Shown here piece after piece: positions 27,389 through 35,990 of a stretch of 47,613 bases of DNA (position 1 is the first letter of the stretch; every line of letters starts with the position of its first letter). The stretch covers positions 1-47,613 of the forward strand of contig NZ_PGTB01000019.1 of assembly GCF_002786325.1 (NCBI RefSeq), written 5' to 3'. Both the position numbers and the translations under genes were made by a program. This DNA comes from Pseudooceanicola lipolyticus. Its GTDB lineage: Bacteria; Pseudomonadota; Alphaproteobacteria; Rhodobacterales; Rhodobacteraceae. Under the pieces are notes generated by a model. The model searched no databases, had not been told where the DNA came from, and saw nothing but the letters and a program-made list of their open reading frames with translations.

Positions 27389-28552
27389 TTATTCCAGGGT
27401 CTGTACCAGCACCCACGAACCGTTCTCGATCCGGCTGACGAAGACCTCGTCGGCGCCGGCGTGATCCTCGGGCGAGAAATCGACATGGTTGCCGGCAATC
27501 GGGTCATGGAAATCCAGCGTTTCCATCGCCGCGATAAAGCCCTCGCGCGTCAGGTCTCGGCCTGCCGCCTCAAGCCCCGCCACCATGATCGCCGCACCGG
27601 ACCGGCCCAGCAGCGCGCCGGTGCCGGGGTAGTCCTCGCCTGTGGCTTCCTTATAGCTGGCCACCCATGCCGCCACCTCGGGCTCGCCCAGCCGCGCCTC
27701 CAGGTCCTGCCAGCCGGCGCCGGCATAGACGCCGTCCATCACCCCCTGCTGCGCCAGGCCCTTGGCAACGACGGTGTGAAACCCGGCGCCCGACAGCATG
27801 ATCTTCAGATCATCCATGCCCAGCTTGCGCGCGGTGGCGATGGCGTTGATCATCTGGCTGACCCCCAGCGCCATCGCCACCGTGTCGCAACCGGAATCCT
27901 TGACCTTGCCCAGCGCGCCGGTGAAATCGGTCTCGTCCGGCTTGTGGCCGACCTCGGCGCCCAGTTCGATCTCGCCCGCCTCGGCCAGCTCATGCACCGC
28001 GGCCTCGATCTCCTTGCCGAAATCGGTCGGCAGGATCATCAGGCAGACCTTCTTGGTGCCCTCTTCGGCGATCATGAATTCGGTGGTCGCCTTGATCGCG
28101 TCGTAATAGGACGAGGTGCCGGCAAATTTCCACGGCGCCGGCGGTTCGATCATCTGCCGTGCCGCGGTGATCGGCGACACGTTGGGCACGCCCTGCGGCT
28201 CCATCAGCTGGAACATTGCCAGGTTATGTGGCGTGCCCAGGCTCAGCAGCATCGCAAACACCTGATCGCGGTTGATCAGCTTGTTGGCCGCCTGCGCCGC
28301 CTTGGGCACCTGATAGCCGTGATCCTCGACGATATAGGTGATCTTGCGGCCATGCACGCCGCCCTTGGCGTTCACCTCGGCGAAATAGGCCTGCGCTGCC
28401 GCTACGGCGGGCACCGAGAAAGGCGCGAAGATGCCGGAAAGGTCATGCGCCCCGCCCAGCTTGATCTCATCGTCGCTCACCCCCGGCGTCTGGGCGGCCA
28501 GCGGCGCGGCCAGCAGCGTCGCGGCTGCGGCCAGTGCGGTCAGTGTCTTCAT
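27389..28552 (-). CDS. livK: ABC transporter substrate-binding protein, branched-chain amino acid (HAAT) family
   Basis: A 387-residue periplasmic binding protein with a signal peptide (KTLTALAAAATLLAAPLAAQ, cleavage near residue 20). The mature start TPGVSDDEIKLGGAHDLSG is the standard opening of the Leu/Ile/Val-binding-like family (Peripla_BP_6). Members also bind aromatic acids, amides, urea and short fatty acids. Its neighbours (permeases, ATPases, acyl-CoA ligase, dehydrogenase) suggest a carboxylic acid ligand rather than an amino acid. It is 30 bp downstream of the ligase gene. The livK label is for the family, not the ligand. Confidence 0.9.
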   Translation of the reverse strand: MKTLTALAAAATLLAAPLAAQTPGVSDDEIKLGGAHDLSGIFAPFSVPAVAAAQAYFAEVNAKGGVHGRKITYIVEDHGYQVPKAAQAANKLINRDQVFAMLLSLGTPHNLAMFQLMEPQGVPNVSPITAARQMIEPPAPWKFAGTSSYYDAIKATTEFMIAEEGTKKVCLMILPTDFGKEIEAAVHELAEAGEIELGAEVGHKPDETDFTGALGKVKDSGCDTVAMALGVSQMINAIATARKLGMDDLKIMLSGAGFHTVVAKGLAQQGVMDGVYAGAGWQDLEARLGEPEVAAWVASYKEATGEDYPGTGALLGRSGAAIMVAGLEAAGRDLTREGFIAAMETLDFHDPIAGNHVDFSPEDHAGADEVFVSRIENGSWVLVQTLE

Positions 28553-28582
28553 CTCTTCCTCCCTGATTGAGATCGGACATGT

Positions 28583-30424
28583 TCAGTACATCTCGTCGAT
28601 CAGCGCGGCGTGGCGCTGGTTCACGAAATTGCGTTTCAGTTTCATCGTCGGGGTCAGTTCCTCGTCTTCCGCCGTCAGCAGGATGTCGATCAGGCGGAAA
28701 TCCTTGATCTGTTCGACATTGGCGAATTGCTTGTTGGTCTCGGCCACCACCGCGCCGATCAGGTCGCGCACCTCGGGCGCGCGGGTCAGCGAGGCAAAGT
28801 CGGAAAACGGGATCTGGCGGTCCTGGGCGAATTTCTCGACATTCTCCTGGTCGATCATCACCAGGCAAGTCAGGTATTTGCGCCGGTCGCCGATCACCAC
28901 CGCATCCGAGATATAGGGCGAGAATTTCAGCCGCGATTCGATCTCGGCCGGGGTGATGTTCTTGCCGCCGGCGGTGATGATCACGTCTTTCATCCGGCCG
29001 CTGATGGTCAGGCAGCCGTGATTGTCGATGCGGCCCAGGTCGCCGGTACGCAGCCAGCCCTCCGGGGTGATCGTCTCGGCGGTCTTGTCCGGCTTGCGCC
29101 AATAGCCGGCAAAGACGCAGGGCCCGCCGACCAGCAATTCGCCGCTGCTGTCGATCTTCAGCTCGATCCCCGGCAGCGGCGGGCCGACGGTGCCGACATG
29201 GTTGTCGCCAACCATGTTGACGGTGGCGACGCCGGCGGTTTCGGTCATCCCGAAACCTTCGACCAGCGGCACACCGATGGCGGCGAACCAGTCGATCAGC
29301 TCGGGCGAGATCGGCGCCGCGCCCGAGGTGACGCGGCGCGCATTGGCAAAGCCCAGCATTCGCCGCAGGTTGGCCAGCACGGTGATCTCGGCCAGCCAGT
29401 GCTGCAGGCGCAGGGCCGGCGAGGGCCGATCGCTGCGGGCATAGGCGCCGCCCACCCGCAGCGCCCAGTCAAAGGCCCGACCGCCCAGCGGCCCGGCCTC
29501 GGAGCGCAGGATCATCATCCGCGAATAGATCTTTTCCCAGATCCGCGGCACCCCGGCAAAACTGTCCGGCGACACTTCCTGCAAGTTCTCGAACACGGTT
29601 TCCGGGCTTTCGGCGAAATTCACCGTGCAGCCATTGGCCAGCGCCCCGTCGACCGAGACCAGCCGCTCCAGCACGTGGCACAGCGGCAGGAAACACAACA
29701 GGTTGTCGCTGTCGCGAAAGTCCAGCACCTGGGTTCCGGCAACCAGCTGAAAGATCATGTTGCGATGGGTCAGGATCGCGCCTTTTGGCGGGCCGGTGGT
29801 GCCCGAGGTATAGATCAGCATGCGCGGATGTTCCGGGCGCACCTCGGCCAGCGCGCGTTCGAACCGGTCGGGATCGGCGGCCGCAGCACCCAGCGCGACG
29901 ATCTCGTCCAGGAACCGCACCTTGGGATGGGCGAAATCGGCCAGCCCGTCACGGTCGAACACCACAACATGGTCGATCCCCGGCATCGAGTCGCGCGCCT
30001 CGATCCACTTGTCCAGCTGCTCGTCGTTTTCCACGAACAGCACCCGCGCGCCGCTGTCCTGCGCCAGATAGGCCAGCTGCGCCGCGCTGTCGGTGGTATA
30101 GACCCCGGCCGGAATCGCCCCGATGGCGGCGGCGGCCAGGTCGCAATACAGCCATTCGCGCCGGTCCTCGGACAGGATCAGAACCGGCTCGCCCTTGCGC
30201 ACGCCCAGCTCCATCAGCGCCAGGCCGATATGGCGGGCGGCCTGATAATAGTCACGCCAGGAATAGGCCTGCCAGATGCCCAGCTCTTTCTCGCGGTGGC
30301 AGACCCGGTCGCCATACCTGGCGCAGCGATCCGCCCAGAGCGACACGATGGTGTCGTGCCCTTCGAAGGCGATGACCTCGCCAGCCTGCACGCGCGTCAT
30401 CTCCATGTCTTGCGCCGTTTCCAT
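28583..30424 (-). CDS. AMP-dependent acyl-CoA synthetase (long-chain type)
   Basis: A 613-residue adenylate-forming ligase that activates a carboxylic acid with ATP and CoA. The AMP-binding motif is LIYTSGTTGPPKGA (203-216). GFGMTETAG follows, then GWLRTGDLGRID and the GRMKDVIITAGGKNITP hinge/lysine region. Length and the C-terminal ERF-like ELTPTMKLKRNFV segment put it with the roughly 600-residue FadD15/long-chain group that is often embedded in liv-type transport operons. The first 28 bases overlap the end of livF; an internal ATG (Met7) would shorten the overlap. It probably activates the acid imported by the adjacent ABC system. Confidence 0.92.
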   Translation of the reverse strand: METAQDMEMTRVQAGEVIAFEGHDTIVSLWADRCARYGDRVCHREKELGIWQAYSWRDYYQAARHIGLALMELGVRKGEPVLILSEDRREWLYCDLAAAAIGAIPAGVYTTDSAAQLAYLAQDSGARVLFVENDEQLDKWIEARDSMPGIDHVVVFDRDGLADFAHPKVRFLDEIVALGAAAADPDRFERALAEVRPEHPRMLIYTSGTTGPPKGAILTHRNMIFQLVAGTQVLDFRDSDNLLCFLPLCHVLERLVSVDGALANGCTVNFAESPETVFENLQEVSPDSFAGVPRIWEKIYSRMMILRSEAGPLGGRAFDWALRVGGAYARSDRPSPALRLQHWLAEITVLANLRRMLGFANARRVTSGAAPISPELIDWFAAIGVPLVEGFGMTETAGVATVNMVGDNHVGTVGPPLPGIELKIDSSGELLVGGPCVFAGYWRKPDKTAETITPEGWLRTGDLGRIDNHGCLTISGRMKDVIITAGGKNITPAEIESRLKFSPYISDAVVIGDRRKYLTCLVMIDQENVEKFAQDRQIPFSDFASLTRAPEVRDLIGAVVAETNKQFANVEQIKDFRLIDILLTAEDEELTPTMKLKRNFVNQRHAALIDEMY

Positions 30425-31158
30425 CGTTTCTGCCCGCGTTCGCTTTCCTGGCTGCGGCCGAGGTAGAATTCCTGGATGTCGTCCGAGGCTTTCAGCCGTT
30501 CGGTCGGCCCGGCCATCACGATCCGGCCCATTTCCAGCACATAGCCCTTATGCGCGGTCTCCAGCGCGATATGGGCGTTCTGCTCGACCAGCAGCATGGT
30601 GACGCCCTGCTCGGAATTGAGCCGGGCGATGATGGCGAATATCTCCTGTGTCAGCCGCGGCGACAGGCCCAGGCTGGGCTCGTCCAGCATCATCAGCTTG
30701 GGCCTGGCCATCAGGCCGCGCCCGATGGCCAACATCTGCTGTTCTCCCCCCGACAGAAAGCCGGCGGGCTGGCGCCGGCGTTCCTTCAGGATCGGGAAAT
30801 ACTGGAACACCAGGTCCAGGTCGGCGGCGGCGCTGCCCCGGCGGGTGAAGGCGCCCAGGCGCAGGTTCTCCTCGATGGTCAGATAGGGAAACACCTCGCG
30901 CCCCTCGGGCACCAGCGAAATCCCCTTGGCGACAATGCGATCCGGTTCCAGATGGGCGGTGTTTTCGCCATGAAAGCTGATCACGCCCTTTTCCGGATCC
31001 ATCAGGCCGGCGATGGTCTTCATCAACGTGGTCTTGCCGGCGCCATTGGCACCCAGGATGGTGACGATTTCGCCTTCCTCCACGTCGATCGAGACGCCAC
31101 GCAGCGCCATGATCGCGCCGTAGAAGGTTTCGAGGTTGCGGACGGACAGAACGCTCAT
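30397..31158 (-). CDS. livF: ABC transporter ATP-binding protein LivF
   Basis: A 253-residue ABC ATPase of the LivF type. Walker A is GANGAGKTT (36-44), the signature is LSGGEQQ (135-141) and Walker B is LMMLDEPSLGLSP. LRLGAFTRRG and YFPILKERRRQPAGF are LivF-specific. It ends with a basic tail (about the last 16 residues, SQESERGQKRWKRRKTW) that is longer than usual and is encoded in the overlap with the ligase gene. It pairs with LivG on the inner membrane side of the transporter. The gap to livG is 76 bp. Confidence 0.94.
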   Translation of the reverse strand: MSVLSVRNLETFYGAIMALRGVSIDVEEGEIVTILGANGAGKTTLMKTIAGLMDPEKGVISFHGENTAHLEPDRIVAKGISLVPEGREVFPYLTIEENLRLGAFTRRGSAAADLDLVFQYFPILKERRRQPAGFLSGGEQQMLAIGRGLMARPKLMMLDEPSLGLSPRLTQEIFAIIARLNSEQGVTMLLVEQNAHIALETAHKGYVLEMGRIVMAGPTERLKASDDIQEFYLGRSQESERGQKRWKRRKTWR

Positions 31159-31234
31159 GTCTGACCTCCCGCCGCAGGCCCGGGTGCCGCCTTGGCCAAC
31201 CGGGGCGCGCCGCGCGCCGCTGCCCCTTTGCCCC

Positions 31235-32005
31235 TCATGCGGCGGTCTCCGTGCCCAGATAGGCCGCTTTCACGTCGCGGTTCGCCTGCACCTCGGCCGG
31301 GCTGCCCAGTGCCAGCGGCCGGCCATTGGCCACGGCCAGCACCCGGTCGCAGACGCGGGTCACCAGCGACATGTCATGTTCCACCATCACCACCGTCAGC
31401 CCCATGTCGCGGCGCATGTCCTCGATCCAGAACGCCACCTCGCGGGTCTCCTCGACCGACAGGCCCGAGGCCGGTTCGTCCAGCAGGATCAGCCGCGGCC
31501 CGATGGCCAGCGCGCGGCCGATCTCGACCACCTTGCGCACGCCATAGGGCAGGCCGGCGATCATCTTGTTGCGATAGGCTTCCAGCTCCAGGAATTCGAT
31601 CACCTGTTCCACCCGCTCGCGATGCGCCCGCTCGGCGCGGCGCACCTTGGGCAGGAACAGGATGTCCTCGACAAAATTGGTGCTGCGGTGGCTGTGTCGC
31701 CCCATCAGCAGGTTGTCCAGTACGGTGGAATGGTCGAACAGCTCGATATTCTGGAAGGTCCGGGCGATGCCCAGCCCGGCAATCTCATGCGCGCGCAGGC
31801 CGGTGATGTCGCGCCCGTCAAAGCGGATGCGCCCCTGGCTGGGCTGGTAGATCCGCGAGATCAGGTTGAAGATGGTCGACTTGCCGGCGCCGTTGGGGCC
31901 GATGATGGCAAACACCTCGCCCGGCTCGACCGCGAAGGATACGCCGTCGACCGCCCGGACGCCGCCGAACTGGATGGCCAGATCCTCGACCTGCAACAGG
32001 CTCAT
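31235..32005 (-). CDS. livG: ABC transporter ATP-binding protein LivG
   Basis: A 256-residue ABC ATPase. Walker A is GPNGAGKST (about 36-44). The LivG-type insert is present (SRIYQPSQGRIRFDGRDITG, TFQNIELFDHSTVLDNLLMGRH). LPYGVRKVVEIGRAL replaces the classic signature, as is normal in LivG. Walker B is LILLDEPASGLS. The C-terminus (DVKAAYLGTETA) is standard. The start at 32005 overlaps the livM stop by ATGA; the longer upstream frame is a livM shadow. It forms a heterodimer with LivF. Confidence 0.94.
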   Translation of the reverse strand: MSLLQVEDLAIQFGGVRAVDGVSFAVEPGEVFAIIGPNGAGKSTIFNLISRIYQPSQGRIRFDGRDITGLRAHEIAGLGIARTFQNIELFDHSTVLDNLLMGRHSHRSTNFVEDILFLPKVRRAERAHRERVEQVIEFLELEAYRNKMIAGLPYGVRKVVEIGRALAIGPRLILLDEPASGLSVEETREVAFWIEDMRRDMGLTVVMVEHDMSLVTRVCDRVLAVANGRPLALGSPAEVQANRDVKAAYLGTETAA

Positions 32006-33099
32006 CGCATCCGCTCCGTCTTCAGATAGGTTTTCTGCCGGCGGAACATGTCGCGCCGGGCCAGCGGAAACACCTCCAGCCAGAACCGCATCTTCAGCCA
32101 GCGGCCATACAGGCCGGCGGGCTCGTAGATGATAAAGCCGATCAGGATCAGCGAGAAAACCAGCGTGTCCAGCCCCGGAATCCCCCACAGGTCGATGCCG
32201 GTGGCGGCGTTCACATTGTCGCGCAGGATGGCGATGAACTGCGGCATCGCGGTGATCAGGATGGCGCCCAAAAACGCGCCCTGGATAAAGCCCAGCCCGC
32301 CGATGGTGACCACCAGCAGCAGGTTGATCGAGATGAAGATCGAAAACAGCTCGTAGTTGAAGAACCCGATGTAATGGCCCATCAGCGCCCCGGCCAGCCC
32401 GGTCACCCCCGAGGACAGGCCGAAGGCCAGCGACCGGGTGCGGGTGACATTGATGCCCAGCGCGCGCGCCGAGATCTCGCTGTCGCGCACCGCCAGGAAC
32501 GACCGCCCGGTCGGGCTGCGCATCAGGTTGGCATAGCCCCAGGTCACCAGCGCGGTGACCGCCAGGCACAGCCAGTAGAAATTCGGCAAGGCGGCATAGC
32601 GGTCGAAACTGATCCCGAAAATGCCGATCGACGGCGCCATCAGCCCGCCGACCCCGCCGGTGATCGGTTCCAGCAGGATCACCAGTTCCTCGACGATGAC
32701 GAACATCGCCAGCGTGGCAATCGCCAGATAGATGCCCGACATCCGCACCGCCGGCACCGCCAGCAGCGCGCCGAACAGCCCGGCAATCAGCCCGGCCAGC
32801 GGAAAGCTCAGCAGAAATGGCAGGCCCAGGTTCATCAGCGCCGTGTCGGCATAGGCGCCCACCGCAAGGAACGCGGCGTGGCCCAGGCTGACCTGCCCGG
32901 TATGGCCCACCGCCACCATCAGCCCCATGCCCGCCAGCGCCCAGATCAGCGTGTTGGCGGCCTCGGCCAGGTAATAGTCGCCGACCAGGAAGGGCAGGGC
33001 GGCCATCACCGCCAGCAGCACGGCAATCTTTGCCCGGCTGCGCCCGTGTTCGTGCAGGTCTATATCGCGGTCATAGCTGGTCTTGAACACCACGCGCAT
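32002..33099 (-). CDS. livM: ABC transporter permease LivM
   Basis: A 365-residue inner-membrane permease with about ten hydrophobic helices. LivM features are MVAVGHTGQVSLGHAAFLAVGAY (near 63-85), the EAA-like coupling loop SEISARALGINVTRTRSLAFGLSS and the GGLGFIQGAFLGAI segment. The N-terminus has a 24-residue polar lead (FKTSYDRDIDLHEHGRSRAK) longer than usual, and the C-terminus a basic tail. It starts 4 bp after livH and overlaps livG by ATGA. Confidence 0.94.
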   Translation of the reverse strand: MRVVFKTSYDRDIDLHEHGRSRAKIAVLLAVMAALPFLVGDYYLAEAANTLIWALAGMGLMVAVGHTGQVSLGHAAFLAVGAYADTALMNLGLPFLLSFPLAGLIAGLFGALLAVPAVRMSGIYLAIATLAMFVIVEELVILLEPITGGVGGLMAPSIGIFGISFDRYAALPNFYWLCLAVTALVTWGYANLMRSPTGRSFLAVRDSEISARALGINVTRTRSLAFGLSSGVTGLAGALMGHYIGFFNYELFSIFISINLLLVVTIGGLGFIQGAFLGAILITAMPQFIAILRDNVNAATGIDLWGIPGLDTLVFSLILIGFIIYEPAGLYGRWLKMRFWLEVFPLARRDMFRRQKTYLKTERMR

Positions 33100-33103
33100 C
33101 GGG

Positions 33104-33982
33104 TCAGACCTTCTTCATCTGGATCTGGCTGAACAGGCCGCCGGGGCGGGTGACCAGCACGATCAGCATGATGATATAGGGCGACATCTTGGCCAGTTCG
33201 CCCGGCGCATACCGGCCGGCCACCGGCTCGACCACGCCAATCAGCAAGCCGCCCAGCAGCGCGCCGGGCAACGACCCCAGTCCGCCGATCACCGCGGCGG
33301 CAAAGGCCTTGATGCCCAGCAGCCCGATATTCGGGTCGATGGCGCCGCGGGTGGCATAAAGCACGCCCGCCACCGTCGCCACCGCGCCCGACAGCCCCCA
33401 GATCAGCGAGTTGATCCGCATCACCGGCACGCCGACGATATAGGCCGCCATCTGGTTCTGGCTGGAGGCCTGCGCCGCCAGCCCGATGCGGGTGAAGGCG
33501 AAAAACGCCCACAGCGCCAGCGTCAGCAGCAGGGTAACCGCGATGGTCACCAGATCGGCCAGGCTGATGACGATGCCACCGGTGCGCAGGTTTAGCCCGG
33601 CAAAGGGCGTTTCCAGCACCAGGGGCGTATAGCCCCAGATCGACCCGGCGACAAAGCGGAACACAAAGCCCAGCGCGATGGTCAGGATCACCAGCGCATA
33701 TTGCGGCTGGCCGAACAGGCGGCGCACCACCACCCGTTCCACCCCCCAGCCGACGCCGAACATCACCACCATCGCCAGCAGCACCGCCGGAACAAAGGCC
33801 AGGCCCATCTGTTCGGCATTGCCAAAGCCCAGCGCGATGAAGGCGCCCAGCATCATCATGTCGCCCTGGGCAAAGTTCACGCCTTCGCTGGCCTTGTAGA
33901 TCAGCACAAAGCCCAGCGCGACCAGGCCGTAGATGCAGCCATTGGCCAGGCCGCCAATCACAAGCTGAAGCAATTCCATCAT
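33104..33982 (-). CDS. livH: ABC transporter permease LivH
   Basis: A 292-residue permease with about eight membrane helices: LQLVIGGLANGCIYGLVALG at the start, then VNFAQGDMMMLGAF, the LivH hallmark, and GIKAFAAAVIGGLGSLPGAL near the coupling region. The gene has no good ribosome-binding site of its own. Its ATG overlaps the TGA of a 14-codon leader peptide frame that does have a strong one (GGGAGGAG), so translation is probably coupled. ATGATG allows a start one codon later. It is the first transporter gene of the leftward operon, whose promoter lies in the dyad at 34052-34091. Confidence 0.94.
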   Translation of the reverse strand: MMELLQLVIGGLANGCIYGLVALGFVLIYKASEGVNFAQGDMMMLGAFIALGFGNAEQMGLAFVPAVLLAMVVMFGVGWGVERVVVRRLFGQPQYALVILTIALGFVFRFVAGSIWGYTPLVLETPFAGLNLRTGGIVISLADLVTIAVTLLLTLALWAFFAFTRIGLAAQASSQNQMAAYIVGVPVMRINSLIWGLSGAVATVAGVLYATRGAIDPNIGLLGIKAFAAAVIGGLGSLPGALLGGLLIGVVEPVAGRYAPGELAKMSPYIIMLIVLVTRPGGLFSQIQMKKV

Positions 33983-34023
33983 TGCCGGCCAGACAGAGTC
34001 CGACAGCCGGATACGCTATTCAT
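33979..34023 (-). CDS. 14-codon leader peptide overlapping the livH start
   Basis: From the ATG at 34023 the frame reads MNSVSGCRTLSGRQ and stops in TGA at 33981-33979, sharing ATGA with the livH start. GGGAGGAG lies 5 bases above its ATG, the strongest ribosome-binding site of this operon, while livH itself has none. I infer that ribosomes load here and reinitiate at livH. No run of codons for one amino acid is present, so classical attenuation is not suggested. Confidence 0.6.
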   Translation of the reverse strand: MNSVSGCRTLSGRQ

Positions 34024-34051
34024 GCCGCTCCTCCCTTCGGCGATGAACGTG

Positions 34052-34091
34052 GTTGACTGAATTTAAACAGTGGTGTTCAATTTCAGTCAAC
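34052..34091. promoter_or_regulatory. 40-bp dyad with back-to-back promoters between livH and tetR
   Basis: GTTGACTGAA (34052-34061) and TTCAGTCAAC (34082-34091) are perfect 10-bp arms, and TTAAACA/TGTTCAA inside share the same centre; 17 of 20 positions pair. Both strands contain TTGACT in the arm followed at 17 bp by a -10 element (TTCAAT toward tetR, TTTAAA toward livH). The two promoters share the same DNA, so one polymerase excludes the other and a TetR-type repressor bound here would block both. Which protein binds is inferred from position. Confidence 0.7.
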
Positions 34092-34121
34092 ACTCATTTT
34101 TCAACCAGCCACGAACCCCCC

Positions 34122-34742
34122 ATGAACACGGCGACGTGTCGCATTCATCAATCCGCAATGCGGATCTTTGCAGACGAGGGTGGCACCACCATCGCCATCA
34201 GCGATCTGGCGCGCGAAGCCGGGCTGTCCCGCGGGACCATCTACAACAATCTCGACAACCCGTCGGACCTGTTCTCGTCCGTCTGCGACACCATCGCCGC
34301 CGAATTTCACAGTTCGATGCTGCGCGCCTGCGCCGACATGGCCGATCCGGCCGAAAAGATCTCGGCGGCGATGCAGCTCAGCATCCGCCGGGTGCATGAC
34401 GAACCGCATTGGGGCCGTTTCATCGCCCGCTACGCGATGATCGAATCGCGGCTGGGCGATTTCTGGAGCCAGATGCCGGCCGAAGAACTGCGCCGGGGCC
34501 TGGCCTCGGGGCGGTTCCACTTTCACCGCGATCAGGTCGCCTCGGTCACCGCCACCGCCGGCGGCGCCACCTTCGGGGCGGTCTCGCTGGTGCTGGACGG
34601 GCGCCGCACCTGGCGGCAGGCGGCCAGCGACACGGCGGAATTCGTCTTGCGCGGCATCGGGATATCCCGGGAGGAGGCCCGCGAGATCAGCCAGAGAGAG
34701 CTCGAACCGCTGCCACGGATCGAGCTCTGCGACCCGGCCTGA
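34122..34742 (+). CDS. TetR-family transcriptional regulator
   Basis: A 206-residue TetR-type regulator. The helix-turn-helix lies at about residues 10-50 ([46 protein letters not shown]), with the recognition helix SRGTIYNN. The rest is the helical ligand-binding and dimer domain. A longer frame with a TTG start at 34053 would place the operator dyad inside the gene, so the ATG at 34122 is preferred although its ribosome-binding site is weak. It is divergent from the liv operon and 28 bp upstream of the thiolase, so it likely controls both, probably with an acyl-CoA as inducer. Confidence 0.88.
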   Translation: MNTATCRIHQSAMRIFADEGGTTIAISDLAREAGLSRGTIYNNLDNPSDLFSSVCDTIAAEFHSSMLRACADMADPAEKISAAMQLSIRRVHDEPHWGRFIARYAMIESRLGDFWSQMPAEELRRGLASGRFHFHRDQVASVTATAGGATFGAVSLVLDGRRTWRQAASDTAEFVLRGIGISREEAREISQRELEPLPRIELCDPA

Positions 34743-34770
34743 CCGGTCGGCGATCAGGAGGAGGACCACA

Positions 34771-35979
34771 ATGGCAGAGCCTGCCTATATCTACGACGCG
34801 ATCCGCACGCCCCGTTCCAAGGGCAAGGCCGACGGCACCTTGCACGAGGTAAAGCCGATCCATCTTGTCACCACCCTGCTGACCGAGATGCAGCAGCGCC
34901 ACGACCTCGACACCGCGCGGGTCGATGACGTGATGCTGGGCTGCGTCGCCCCGGTGATGGAACAGGGCGCGGTGCTGCCCAAGATTGCGCTGCAAAAGGC
35001 CGGCTGGGATCAAAGCGTGCCGGGCGCCCAGGTCAACCGCTTTTGCGCCTCGGGTCTCGACACCTTCAACACCGCCGCGGCCAAGGTCGCCTCGGGCTGG
35101 GAAGACCTGGTTTGCGCCGGCGGCTTCGAATCGATGTCGCGGGTGCCGATGGGTGCCGATGGCGGGCCATTCGCCGAGGATCCGGAAACCGCCATCGCCA
35201 CCGGGTTCGTGCCTCAGGGCATCGGCGCCGACCTGATCGCCACCATCGAGGGCTGGTCGCGGGACGATGTCGACGCCTTCGCGCTGGCCAGCCAGCAACG
35301 CGCCGCCCATGCCCGCGACTCGGGCTGGTTCGATCGCTCGGTGGTGCCGGTGCGCGACGAGAATGGCTTCGTGGTGCTGGCCAAGGACGATTTCATCAAG
35401 CCCGACACCGACATGCAGAAGCTGGGCGCGCTCAGGCCCAGCTTTGCCGCGCCGGGCGATATGGGCTTCGACGCGGTGGCGCTGGCGAAATATCCGCAGG
35501 TCGAACGGATCAACCACGTCCACACGCCGGGCAATTCCTCGGGCATCGTCGACGGCGCCTCGCTGATCATGGTCGGCAACGAACAGGCCGGGCGCGACAT
35601 CGGTCTGGACCCGCGTGGTCGGGTGCTGGCCATCGCGCTGACCGCGACCGACCCGACCATCATGCTGACCGGGCCGGGCCCGGCCTCGAAAAAGGCGCTG
35701 GCCAAGGCGGGGCTGACCATCGACGATATCGACCTTGTCGAAATCAACGAGGCGTTTGCGAGCGTCGCCCTGCGCTTGCAGCGCGACCTTGATGTTCCAG
35801 ATGAAAAGCTGAACGTGGTCGGCGGCGCCATCGCCATGGGCCATCCGCTGGGCGCGACCGGCGGCTGCCTGGTGTCCACCATGCTGGACGAGCTGGAGCG
35901 GCGGCAGCTGAAACGCGCGCTGATCTGCATGTGCGTCGGCGGCGGCATGGGCATCGCCTCGATCATCGAACGCGTCTGA
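34771..35979 (+). CDS. Acetyl-CoA C-acyltransferase (FadA-like thiolase)
   Basis: A 402-residue degradative thiolase that cleaves 3-oxoacyl-CoA to acetyl-CoA and a shortened acyl-CoA. Catalytic residues are Cys92 ([13 protein letters not shown]), His358 ([11 protein letters not shown]) and Cys388 ([11 protein letters not shown]). It is the FadA/FadI type that works with the multifunctional enzyme encoded next to it (12-bp gap). AGGAGGA lies before the ATG. Together with the dehydrogenase and ligase of the opposite arm it supplies a full beta-oxidation spiral. Confidence 0.92.
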   Translation: MAEPAYIYDAIRTPRSKGKADGTLHEVKPIHLVTTLLTEMQQRHDLDTARVDDVMLGCVAPVMEQGAVLPKIALQKAGWDQSVPGAQVNRFCASGLDTFNTAAAKVASGWEDLVCAGGFESMSRVPMGADGGPFAEDPETAIATGFVPQGIGADLIATIEGWSRDDVDAFALASQQRAAHARDSGWFDRSVVPVRDENGFVVLAKDDFIKPDTDMQKLGALRPSFAAPGDMGFDAVALAKYPQVERINHVHTPGNSSGIVDGASLIMVGNEQAGRDIGLDPRGRVLAIALTATDPTIMLTGPGPASKKALAKAGLTIDDIDLVEINEAFASVALRLQRDLDVPDEKLNVVGGAIAMGHPLGATGGCLVSTMLDELERRQLKRALICMCVGGGMGIASIIERV

Positions 35980-35990
35980 GGGAGGGGCGG

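Noticed and set aside
34053-34121. TTG start that would lengthen the TetR regulator by 23 residues
   Set aside because: It would place the whole operator-promoter dyad inside the coding region; the extra residues are not TetR-like.
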